Of a DNA stretch of 64,000 bases, positions 44,060 through 51,059 are shown one piece after another. The stretch spans positions 62,001 through 126,000 of the forward strand of contig NZ_JAHUWK010000004.1 of NCBI RefSeq assembly GCF_019219065.1. The letters run 5' to 3'. This DNA comes from Duganella sp. sic0402. Its GTDB lineage: Bacteria > Pseudomonadota > Gammaproteobacteria > Burkholderiales > Burkholderiaceae_D. The notes below the pieces were generated by a model. It was given only the letters and a program-made list of their open reading frames with translations. It was not told the origin of the DNA and made no database searches. The first letter of the stretch is position 1, and each line of letters starts with the position of its first letter. The translations under genes and the position numbers were made by a program.

Positions 44060-44745
44060 TGCCGCCCAGGCGCGCCATACCCGGCATGGCAGTGGTAGTG
44101 GCGCTCCATCTGGCGCTGCTGTGGCTGGCGTTGCGGCCAGTGCAGCGGCCAGCGGTGCGCGATAACCGGGTATGGCTGCAATTGCCGTTGCATCCGATGC
44201 CGTTTCCATTGCCGCAGGTGGATTCATGGTTCACACCCGAACGCAAGCCGGCTTTACCGAAAGCTCCTCGGCAGCCACGGCCACCCGCGATCATTGCCGC
44301 GCCCGAGCCGGCACCCATGGTGACCGCCGATAGCCCCGAAGTGGCAGCTCTGCTGGCGCCACCCGCACCAGTGCCATCACCATCATCCTCACCGCCAGCG
44401 GATGTGGTGCGCCAGGCCTTGCAAGATGTCGCCGCCATTGACCGCCAGTTGCGCGCCGAGCATCCTCAGCCAATGAACGCCGAGCCTGGCGCGCTGAGTG
44501 CCAGGCTGGCCAAGGGCATGGCCGCAGCGCACGCCGCAGTCAAGCCGAAGTGGTTTGAGCAAGCGCGCATCGAGCTGATTAGCGCGCCCAACGATCCCAA
44601 GCGCATCTACCGCGTCACCACGGCGCTGGGCGAATACTGTCTGTACTATCCAGACACGGGCAGTATCGCTTTCAATAGTAATGCGAAGTCAGGACACGCC
44701 GGTGCAGGCCAGCCGAAAGTAGCTGGCTGCCCGGTACCGTTTTGA
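44059..44745 (+). CDS. Proline-rich membrane-anchored protein, TonB-like layout
   Basis: The 228-aa protein has one N-terminal membrane segment (about residues 9-26), a Pro/Ala-rich linker (about 55-115) and a small C-terminal domain with YRVTTALGEYCLYY and two cysteines. This matches the anchor-linker-domain plan of TonB-like proteins, but the TonB C-terminal motif is not evident. It is coupled to the preceding hydrolase-like gene by a TAATG overlap. I do not recognise the family. Confidence 0.65.
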   Translation: MPPRRAIPGMAVVVALHLALLWLALRPVQRPAVRDNRVWLQLPLHPMPFPLPQVDSWFTPERKPALPKAPRQPRPPAIIAAPEPAPMVTADSPEVAALLAPPAPVPSPSSSPPADVVRQALQDVAAIDRQLRAEHPQPMNAEPGALSARLAKGMAAAHAAVKPKWFEQARIELISAPNDPKRIYRVTTALGEYCLYYPDTGSIAFNSNAKSGHAGAGQPKVAGCPVPF

Positions 44746-44751
44746 AGCCGA

Positions 44752-45525
44752 TCACATCGGCGCCGCGCCAAGGCGCTTGATGGTGCCGGAACCCATGATG
44801 CTTTTGCTGATCTGCGGATCGCCGTAGTAGTTGATGTCGCCGGAGCCGGCCACGCTGAGGTTCAGGGTTTTCTTCGCCCACACGGTCGCCTGGCCGGAAC
44901 CGCCAATGCTGACTGTCGCGTCGCGCGCCTGCAACTGGCCTACCTGCACGCGGCCGGAGCCGCCTATCGACACTTGCAGGCGTTCGGTGTTGCCTGCGGC
45001 TTTCAGGTTGCCGCTGCCGCCGAGTGCGATCGCCACCGATTCGCTTTCCAGCTGATCCACGCTGAAAGAGCCGGAACCACCAACGTCGATTTTCAGGTTT
45101 TCACCGCGCAGGCGGTCAGCGCTGACGTTGCCCGAGCCGCCGATCGACAGTTTCTCCAGCGTGCGTGCCTGCACCACGACTTTCATGTGGCGCGTGTCCA
45201 GCCGCAGGTTGTTCCTGGCCGGGCGGATGCGCAGCACGCCGTCTTCGACCACCGTTTCCACCAGCGCCAGGACATTGTCATCGGTCTCCACCGTCACGCC
45301 TTCGCTATTGCCCAGGCGGATTTCCACGTCGCCGCCAATGCCGACTGACAGCGCGCGGAAATGGCCTACTTCGCGGTTCTGCTTGATGATCTTGCCGCTG
45401 CCTTGCACGCGCTCGCCGCCGCTCATCCAGCTCAGCGGCCCGGCGTGGGCGGGCAGCAGGGGCGCGGTGGCGGCCAACAGGCCGGTGGACAGCAGCAGGG
45501 CAGGCAGAATGCGATTGACGGTCAT
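44752..45525 (-). CDS. GIN-domain (DUF2807) secreted protein
   Basis: The 257-aa protein has a signal peptide ending near LPAHA|GP and then a repetitive beta-helix-like domain with regularly spaced Gly-Gly-Ser-Gly motifs (IGGSGNVSA, VGGSGSFSV, LGGSGNLKA, IGGSGRVQV, IGGSGQATV), typical of the head GIN/DUF2807 family. These are envelope-localised proteins of unknown function, possibly adhesin-like. GGAGA precedes the ATG at 45525. An upstream in-frame start would spoil the signal peptide. Confidence 0.9.
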   Translation of the reverse strand: MTVNRILPALLLSTGLLAATAPLLPAHAGPLSWMSGGERVQGSGKIIKQNREVGHFRALSVGIGGDVEIRLGNSEGVTVETDDNVLALVETVVEDGVLRIRPARNNLRLDTRHMKVVVQARTLEKLSIGGSGNVSADRLRGENLKIDVGGSGSFSVDQLESESVAIALGGSGNLKAAGNTERLQVSIGGSGRVQVGQLQARDATVSIGGSGQATVWAKKTLNLSVAGSGDINYYGDPQISKSIMGSGTIKRLGAAPM

Positions 45526-45671
45526 GGTGTTCTCCTCGAAATCATTGATCTTGAGTCTGCATCCTACGGACTCGGCCGCGCCAGCGTAGCCGTGCTGCGA
45601 CGAATTGCAGTCTGCGCGGAGCAGAATGCAGCCAGCCGGGAATAGGCCGCGCATGAGGTATGATGCGGGCT

Positions 45672-46316
45672 ATGCTTACTATAACCATCAAACAGGGCAA
45701 GGAAAAACGCCTGCTGGCCGGCGATATCCTCATCTACGCCACCGCCATCGAGCGCGTTGACGGACGCCCGCAAGAAAAGAACAAGCCCGGCGCCACCGCC
45801 ATTCTGCAAACCTCGTCGCGCCAATTCCTGGCGCGCGCTGCGTACAACCCGAATTCCGAGGTGCGTGCGCGCGTCTGGAGCTACAAGGAAGACGAGCCGG
45901 TCGATCACGCGATGATGAAGCGCCGCGTGCGCGCCGCCATTGCCAAACGCGCCGCCGCCGTGCGCGCCGCCGCGCCGACCGACATCGTGCCGGTGATACG
46001 CGGTGATGACGACGGTTTGCCCGGTCTGCTGGTCGATAGCTGGGGCGGCACCGCCGGCTATCTGATCTGCCAGTTCCAGTCGGCCGGCGTCGACGCCTGG
46101 AAAGTGCCGATTGTGCAAGCCCTGCTGGCCGATACCGGTTGCCCGAATGTCTACGAGCGCTGTGACGAACTGGTGCGCAAATCGGAAGGCCTGCCGGTGT
46201 TTTACCGTGCGCTGGCGGGCGAGGAACCACCCGAGCATGTGCTGGTGACGGAAAAAGGCCAGCGCTTCAGCATGGATTTGCGCACTGGCTTCAAATACCC
46301 TAAGTTGCGCGATTAA
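45672..46316 (+). pseudogene. rlmI: Truncated RlmI-like rRNA methyltransferase (PUA half only)
   Basis: From LTITIKQGKEK to SMDLRTGFK the protein follows RlmI (23S rRNA m5C1962 methyltransferase): PUA domain, the RFLARAAYNPNSEVRARVWS strand, then VPVIRGDDDGLPGLLVDSWG. Full-length RlmI is about 397 aa; this stops at about 215 aa, exactly where the Rossmann SAM-binding catalytic domain should begin. The PUA domain also lacks the usual RRHPWIF motif (AGDILIY instead). It cannot methylate RNA alone. A stand-alone PUA-type RNA binder is the less likely alternative. ATG at 45660 is another possible start. Confidence 0.75.
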
Positions 46317-46343
46317 AAAGTTTCGGCGTTGCAAGTTTTCTCT

Positions 46344-46349
46344 TATAAT
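46344..46349 (+). promoter_or_regulatory. -10 element for PilT-like gene
   Basis: A perfect TATAAT lies 30 bp before the start at 46380. The -35 at 17-bp spacing (TTTCGG, 46321-46326) is weak. Confidence 0.4.
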
Positions 46350-46379
46350 CATCCGGCATCCACGGAGATTTGAGCAGAG

Positions 46380-47495
46380 ATGGAACACTACCAATCGTCG
46401 CAAATTCGCACCCTGAGCTATATCGAGAACGAAGACCATCCGGTCTTCGGCACGCTGGTCGAGCAGATCCTGCACCTGCTGAACTCCAAGCTGATTTTCA
46501 GCGATATCCTGATCCACCAGAACAGCCCGCTGATGCTGCGCCAGCCGAAAGGGCTGGTTGCCGTCACCGACTCGCCGATCACGCGCGAGGAGCTCCAGGA
46601 ATTCTTTGAAGTGGTCGAACCGAACTGGGCCGAGCGCATCCAGGACCGTGCCTTCGACCGCGCGGTCGATCTGCACACGGCCCGCATCCGTGCCAACTGC
46701 TTCAGCTTCCAGGGCCGCAAGCGCCTGGGCTGCGTGATCCGCCGTTTTCCGAAAGAACCGATGCCGCTGGCCAAACTGGGCCTGGGCAAGCACGAACAGA
46801 ACTTCGCCAGGCTGACCAGTGGACTGGTGCTGATTATCGGCGACACCTGCCAGGGAAAATCAACCACCATCGCTTCGATGCTGGACGAGATCAACAAGCA
46901 CCGCTCGGGCCACATCATCACCATCGAAGACCCGGTCGAGACGCTGATCCCGCAGCGCCAGTGCGTGATCACCCAGCGCGAAGTCGGCGCCGATGGCGAC
47001 GTTGAGAGTTTCTACCTGGGCGCGCTGGATGCGCTGCGCGAGCGGCCGGACGTGATCGTCATCGGCGAGATCCGCGACGCGCAAACTGCGCAGGAAGCAC
47101 TGGCGCTGGCGGAAGCCGGTCCGCTGGTGCTGGCCTCGCTGCATGCACGTTCGACCGAGCTGGGCTTGCAGAAGATGCTGCGCCTGCTGGGCAACACCGA
47201 AGCGCAGGCGCAGGCGCTGGCGCACGCCTTGCGCGGCGTGCTGTGCCAGGCGCTGCTGCCTGCCGTGAAGGGCGAGCGCTACTATCTGGCCACGGAATGT
47301 CTGACCAATAATCCGGAAGTGACCGAGATGATCGCCAACGGCCAGATTTCCAATCTGCGCATCTGGATGGAAGACAAGCCGGGCGAGGGCTGCCACACCA
47401 TGAATACCTCGCTGCACGCGCTGCTCGACGAAGGCAAGATCGCGGTCGATGATGCGCGCAACGCCACCACCGACCGCATCGGTTTTGTCGCCTAA
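46380..47495 (+). CDS. PilT/PilU-like secretion ATPase (divergent)
   Basis: The 371-aa member of the type II/IV secretion ATPase family has an N-terminal PAS-like domain and a RecA-like core: Walker A GDTCQGKST (variant of GATGSGKST), Asp box HIITIEDPVE, TQREVG, Walker B VIVIGEIRD and His box LVLASLHAR. It would power pilus retraction or a related machine at the inner membrane. Length fits PilU, but the Asp-Thr-Cys-Gln phosphate loop and lack of pilus genes nearby set it apart from the core pilT-pilU pair. It converges on a cytochrome gene with a 4-bp overlap. Confidence 0.88.
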   Translation: MEHYQSSQIRTLSYIENEDHPVFGTLVEQILHLLNSKLIFSDILIHQNSPLMLRQPKGLVAVTDSPITREELQEFFEVVEPNWAERIQDRAFDRAVDLHTARIRANCFSFQGRKRLGCVIRRFPKEPMPLAKLGLGKHEQNFARLTSGLVLIIGDTCQGKSTTIASMLDEINKHRSGHIITIEDPVETLIPQRQCVITQREVGADGDVESFYLGALDALRERPDVIVIGEIRDAQTAQEALALAEAGPLVLASLHARSTELGLQKMLRLLGNTEAQAQALAHALRGVLCQALLPAVKGERYYLATECLTNNPEVTEMIANGQISNLRIWMEDKPGEGCHTMNTSLHALLDEGKIAVDDARNATTDRIGFVA

Positions 47496-48760
47496 TCCAG
47501 CGGCACGGCGCGGTAGCGGTTGACCTCGGTGGCGCCGACCGGCGGCGCGTTGTTGCCCCAGGCGCTGCGCAGGTAGGAAACCACCTGCGCCACTTCCGTA
47601 TCGTTCAGCGCATGGCTGAATGGCGGCATGCTGTACGGCCGCGGATTGCCTGCCGTGCCCGGCGCAAAGCCGCCGTTCAGCACCATGCGGATCGGGTTCA
47701 CCGCGCTGTCCATCGTCAATGCCTGATTGCCGGCCAGCGGCGGATACGCTGACGGCTGGCCAGCACCGCTGGCGCCGTGGCAGTCCGCACAGTGTTTTTC
47801 GTACAGCTTGCCGCCCGCTGCCAGGAAGGCCACGGCTTGCGGACTATTGTCACGCTCAAATGGCGCTGGCTTGGGGGCTGGCGGCAGTGCTTGCAGGTAG
47901 ACGGCCATGGCGTTGATGTCGCTGTCATTCAGATGTTGCAGGCTTTGCTGTACCACTTCCGCCATCGGACCAAACACCGTGGCGCGTGGCGAGACGCCGG
48001 TCTTCAGCAACGCCGCCAGGTGTGCCTGTTGCCAGTCGCCGCGCGCGTTCAACGCCGGTGCGTACCAGCCCTGGGCCGGGATCATGCCGCCGGACAGGCT
48101 CTCACCCTTCGATGCGCCCAGCGGGTTGCGCGCGCTGTGGCAGGCGCTGCAATGGCCCAGCCCTTGCACCAGGTAGGCGCCGCGATTCCATTCCACCGAT
48201 TGTCCGGTTTCTTCGCGGAAGACCGCCGGCTTGAAGTACAGCGCGCGCCACACGGCCAAGGAGATTTGCAGCTTGTACGGGAAGCGCAGCTGATGCGGCT
48301 GATTGGCCTGGATTGCTGCCGGCACTGTCTGGAAGTAGGCGTATAGCGCGTTGGCGTCGTCGCGGGTGATGCGTGTGTAGTTGGTGTAGGGGAAGGCTGG
48401 ATAAAGCAGGCGGCCGTCGCGCGATTTGCCGTTGTGCAGGGCGCGCCAGAAATCGTCGGCGCTCCACATGCCGATGCCGGTGGCGCGGTCGGAGGTGATG
48501 TTGGGCGAGATCACGCTGCCGAATGGTGTTTGCAGCGCGCGGCCACCGGCATAGGCCTGGCCGCCGCGCGTGGTATGGCAGGCCATGCAGTCGCCGGCCT
48601 TGGCCAGATAAGCGCCGCGCGCGACGCGCTCGGCTTGTGACAGTTTGGCAGTCTGCGTCGGCGGTGGGCCGATGTCGTCGGTTTGCCAGAGCAGCCAGAT
48701 CGCTGCGGCGGCGATGCTGGTCAGCACGGCGGCGATAAGGGTATAAACGATTTTCCTCAT
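47492..48760 (-). CDS. Orphan triheme cytochrome c (dehydrogenase beta-like)
   Basis: The 422-aa protein has an uncleaved-looking N-terminal hydrophobic anchor (about residues 4-25) and three heme sites, CMACH (58-62), CSACH (204-208) and CADCH (324-328). It is homologous to beta subunits 1 and 2 (shared SPNITSDRATGIG-type and VEWNRGAYLVQGLGHCSACH-type regions) but lacks their C-terminal anchor and has no dehydrogenase alpha/gamma genes next to it. It overlaps the upstream diheme cytochrome by 4 bp. It may serve the cytochrome-less GMC enzyme at 7402 or others elsewhere. Confidence 0.9.
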   Translation of the reverse strand: MRKIVYTLIAAVLTSIAAAAIWLLWQTDDIGPPPTQTAKLSQAERVARGAYLAKAGDCMACHTTRGGQAYAGGRALQTPFGSVISPNITSDRATGIGMWSADDFWRALHNGKSRDGRLLYPAFPYTNYTRITRDDANALYAYFQTVPAAIQANQPHQLRFPYKLQISLAVWRALYFKPAVFREETGQSVEWNRGAYLVQGLGHCSACHSARNPLGASKGESLSGGMIPAQGWYAPALNARGDWQQAHLAALLKTGVSPRATVFGPMAEVVQQSLQHLNDSDINAMAVYLQALPPAPKPAPFERDNSPQAVAFLAAGGKLYEKHCADCHGASGAGQPSAYPPLAGNQALTMDSAVNPIRMVLNGGFAPGTAGNPRPYSMPPFSHALNDTEVAQVVSYLRSAWGNNAPPVGATEVNRYRAVPLD

Positions 48761-49458
48761 TGCGCACCTCCGGCCGGGGTGGGCACGCTGCCGCAGGCGA
48801 TCGGCAGTGGCGCGGGCAGGCTGGTGGCGGGGCGGGCAGAGGCGTCGGGCGGCTGCTTGCTGAGCCAGGCGGAGAGGGCGGCGACATCCGCCACGCTGAG
48901 GCGGCCTGCGATGTCGGCCATGCAGTCGGGCGCGGCGGCGCGGCGGGTCTTGCTCTTCCAGTTGCCGAACTGGGCGTTGATGTAATCGCTAGGCAGGCCC
49001 AGCAGGCCAGGAATGGCCGGCTCAACGCCGGTCAGTCCGGCGCCGTGACAGCTGACGCAGGCGGGTATCTTCTTGCCCGCATCGCCTTGCCGCACCAGCG
49101 CCTCGCCGCGCGCCAGTTGTGCTGCGGAGGCGCTGGCGGCGCTGCCTGCAGCAGCCACTGCATAGGGCGGATGCCGGGCGGCGAAATAATCGGCAATCTC
49201 GCGCAGATAGGCGTCCGGCAGGTGCGCGACCATATAGGTCATCATCGGATAATGCCGGTGGCCGTCGCGGAAATTGCGCAGCTGGTTGTAGAGGTAGCCG
49301 GCTGGCTTGCCGGCGATGCGCGGGAAGTAGGCGTCGCCGCGCTCCTTGACGCTATGGCACGACAGGCAGGCGGCGATGCGCTGCTCCAGCGTGTCCGGTG
49401 CGGTGGCCGGCGCGGCGCTGAGCGCGGCGGCCAGACCGAAGGCAGAAAAAATCGGCAT
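48757..49458 (-). CDS. Diheme cytochrome c, c4-like
   Basis: The 233-aa protein has a signal peptide (about residues 1-20) and two heme sites, CLSCH (31-35) and CVSCH (134-138), in two similar domains, the plan of cytochrome c4. FPRIAGKPAGYLYNQLRNFRDG is characteristic of that family. It should carry electrons in the periplasm from the triheme partner to a terminal oxidase. ATG at 49458 is preceded by AAGGAGG. The longer frame upstream has no supporting signal. Confidence 0.9.
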   Translation of the reverse strand: MPIFSAFGLAAALSAAPATAPDTLEQRIAACLSCHSVKERGDAYFPRIAGKPAGYLYNQLRNFRDGHRHYPMMTYMVAHLPDAYLREIADYFAARHPPYAVAAAGSAASASAAQLARGEALVRQGDAGKKIPACVSCHGAGLTGVEPAIPGLLGLPSDYINAQFGNWKSKTRRAAAPDCMADIAGRLSVADVAALSAWLSKQPPDASARPATSLPAPLPIACGSVPTPAGGAQ

Positions 49459-49492
49459 ACCCCTCCTTGTACAGGCGGCGCATGCCGCATGC

Positions 49493-50158
49493 CTAGGATA
49501 TACCGGGTTTTGGCTGTTTTGGCAACTTGACTGATTTGAGAGGCGGCAGCTGGTTGCCCAGCCCAATCCAGTGGCGATACACGCGCAACGCCACCTGGGC
49601 GTCGTCGGCCGCGTACAGGATCTGCTTTTCGTTCAGGCGCGGCAAGGCCCAATTGGTCGTGGAAATCTTTTTGGATTTCTGCAGCTTCAGGCCGAAGAAC
49701 TTGGCCACCGCCGTCTTCGCGCCCAGGTCGTTGCGCTGGCCCGGCGTGCGCAGCGCCACCGACATGTCGACCACGCCGGCGCAGCGGATATCCAGCTTGG
49801 CATACATGCGCTTGACATCGTCCGCCAGGCCGAAGCCGATCTTCAGCGGCAGCGGCCGCTCCAGCACCGCCAGCAGCATCGCGCGGATGTGTGGCTCGGT
49901 GCTGTCGCCGATCTGGAACAAATAGGCTTTGCGGTCGGTGGCAAACTGGATCAGGTGCGGCCCGGTCGAGGTTTCGCCACGCGTGAAGGTCGGCTTGGAC
50001 TCGGTATCGAAACCGATGGCGTCGCACACCAGCAGGGCGTCGCGCGCGACGACAGCCTGCTCTGGCGTGACCACCATGTAAACATCCGCGATGTCGATGC
50101 CGGTGTAGGGCGGCAGATCGTCTTCCGCCGCTACCGCCGGCAAGGGCTGCTGCTCCAA
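49493..50158 (-). CDS. 3'-5' exonuclease, DEDD family (WRN/RNase D-like)
   Basis: The 221-aa single-domain exonuclease has the Exo I motif FDTES (general Asp-Glu pair), Exo II with Asp in GFGLADDVKRM, and Exo III YAADDAQVALRVY, so it is the DEDDy subtype. Similar bacterial proteins resemble the WRN exonuclease domain. The substrate (RNA or DNA 3' ends) is not determined. It ends one base before the ProQ-like start, on the same strand, so the two are likely cotranscribed. Confidence 0.9.
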   Translation of the reverse strand: MEQQPLPAVAAEDDLPPYTGIDIADVYMVVTPEQAVVARDALLVCDAIGFDTESKPTFTRGETSTGPHLIQFATDRKAYLFQIGDSTEPHIRAMLLAVLERPLPLKIGFGLADDVKRMYAKLDIRCAGVVDMSVALRTPGQRNDLGAKTAVAKFFGLKLQKSKKISTTNWALPRLNEKQILYAADDAQVALRVYRHWIGLGNQLPPLKSVKLPKQPKPGIS

Positions 50159-50159
50159 C

Positions 50160-50639
50160 TCAGCCCTTCTTGGAGAACTTCGCGGCCAGCTGGTTCAGCT
50201 TGTCGGCGCGCACGCGTGCGGCTTCCTCGGCGGCCTTGGCTTCGCGCTCGGCTTTCTTGCGATCGGCTTCTTTTTTGTAGCGTTCCTGCAGCACCTGGGT
50301 GGCGTGGGCGCGATGGGTATCGGTCACTTCGGCGCCAGGCTTGCCGTCCAGGTCGTGGCGGACCTTGGCTTTTTCCATGACTTTCAGGTAGCGCAGCGAG
50401 CCTGTATGGATGCCAAGCGCGGTGCGCATGACTTTACGGTCCAGGTCCGGCATCACGGCCAGCAGCTGTTTATCGATACCGATAGCCAGCGGCAAGAAAT
50501 CGCGGAATGCGGGGAATTGGGTTTGCAACTGTTTCAGCAGGCTGCGCGGGGTCAGGGCGGCAGTCGCCGGTGCGGAGGCAGCGGTTGCTGGCTCGGTGGC
50601 CGGTGGCTGGGGGGTAAGACTAGTGTTCATCGACTTCAT
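50160..50639 (-). CDS. ProQ/FinO-domain RNA-binding protein
   Basis: The 159-aa protein has an Ala/Pro/Thr-rich N-terminal tail (about residues 1-30), a FinO/ProQ domain (about 31-115: FPAFRDFLPLAIGIDKQL, MRTALGIHTGSLRYL) and a highly charged Lys/Ala/Glu C-terminal helix. FinO-domain proteins bind structured 3' ends of mRNAs and small RNAs, often terminators. It lacks the C-terminal Tudor-like domain of E. coli ProQ. ATG at 50630 is an alternative start. Confidence 0.9.
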   Translation of the reverse strand: MKSMNTSLTPQPPATEPATAASAPATAALTPRSLLKQLQTQFPAFRDFLPLAIGIDKQLLAVMPDLDRKVMRTALGIHTGSLRYLKVMEKAKVRHDLDGKPGAEVTDTHRAHATQVLQERYKKEADRKKAEREAKAAEEAARVRADKLNQLAAKFSKKG

Positions 50640-50784
50640 AGGTTAAGCAACAGCCGTCAGCATATCATGCAGCCCAGCGGATTGCAGTGCATTTTCGGCC
50701 ACTGTATCGAATTGATCATCCCGGAATCATGCTTAGGATACGGTTAAGCCGGCGCGCGGACGTGCGTTCGGGGCGTAAAACGTG

Positions 50785-50790
50785 TATAAT
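50785..50790 (+). promoter_or_regulatory. -10 element upstream of rpoD leader
   Basis: A perfect TATAAT lies 270 bp before rpoD. The -35 region at 17 bp (GTGCGT) is poor, so an activator or another sigma factor may help. Transcription would start near 50797. Confidence 0.45.
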
Positions 50791-50796
50791 GCTCGA

Positions 50797-50943
50797 CGCA
50801 CTAATGCAGTAACGGTGTGGTTCAGCTTGGAACAGGATGCGATTCGGATGGTCTGACCAAGGGTTTTCAACCCTTCTCATTTGCCCTTCTCATTCTTCCC
50901 TGAAAAGAGAAACAAGCCCGTGGCTGGAAAGCGGGCTTTTTTT
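50797..50943 (+). ncRNA. Candidate small RNA or rpoD leader attenuator
   Basis: A transcript from the TATAAT at 50785 would be about 147 nt, with a 7-bp hairpin with a 3-base loop (50859-50875), a pyrimidine-rich stretch with the 11-base direct repeat CCCTTCTCATT, and a closing terminator stem AAGCCCG/CGGGCTT followed by T5. CCCTTCTC could pair with Shine-Dalgarno-like GAGAAGGG sequences. Elements are seen directly; the RNA is inferred. Confidence 0.4.
50914..50943 (+). terminator. Rho-independent terminator in rpoD leader
   Basis: AAGCCCG (50914-50920) and CGGGCTT (50932-50938) pair around an 11-base loop, and T7 spans 50937-50943. It would end a short upstream transcript or attenuate rpoD. 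Confidence 0.7.
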
Positions 50944-50957
50944 ATTCCGCAGAAAAT

Positions 50958-51037
50958 CGTCAGCTAAATTACAACATTTCCACCCATGCGCACCGCTCGC
51001 GGTCGGCGCGGGGCCAGCTTTTTTGTAATTTCTGACG
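50958..51037 (+). promoter_or_regulatory. Long-range stem in the rpoD 5' leader
   Basis: CGTCAG-CT-AAATTACAA (50958-50974) pairs with TTGTAATTTCTGACG (51023-51037): 15 base pairs with a 2-nt bulge. The 48-nt loop holds a small ACCGC-TC-GCGGT hairpin. The stem ends 22 nt before the rpoD start and just ahead of GAGAG, so it could affect ribosome access. Confidence 0.5.
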
Positions 51038-51059
51038 AATACGCATTGAGAGATTTTTA

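Larger units (their letters stand above)
50640..51059. other. 420-bp non-coding region before rpoD
   Basis: No credible ORF and no tRNA. It contains a TATAAT hexamer (50785-50790), an AAGGGTT/AACCCTT hairpin (50859-50875), a repeated CCCTTCTCATT (50871-50881 and 50884-50894), a terminator-like hairpin (50914-50943), and a long-range stem (50958-51037) close to the rpoD ribosome site. Both an independent small RNA and a regulated rpoD leader are compatible. Confidence 0.6.

Noticed and set aside
50797..50900. Possible tRNA before rpoD
   Set aside because: A GGTTCAGC segment recalls a tRNA arm, but no cloverleaf, T-loop (GGTTCGANTC) or acceptor pairing could be built.
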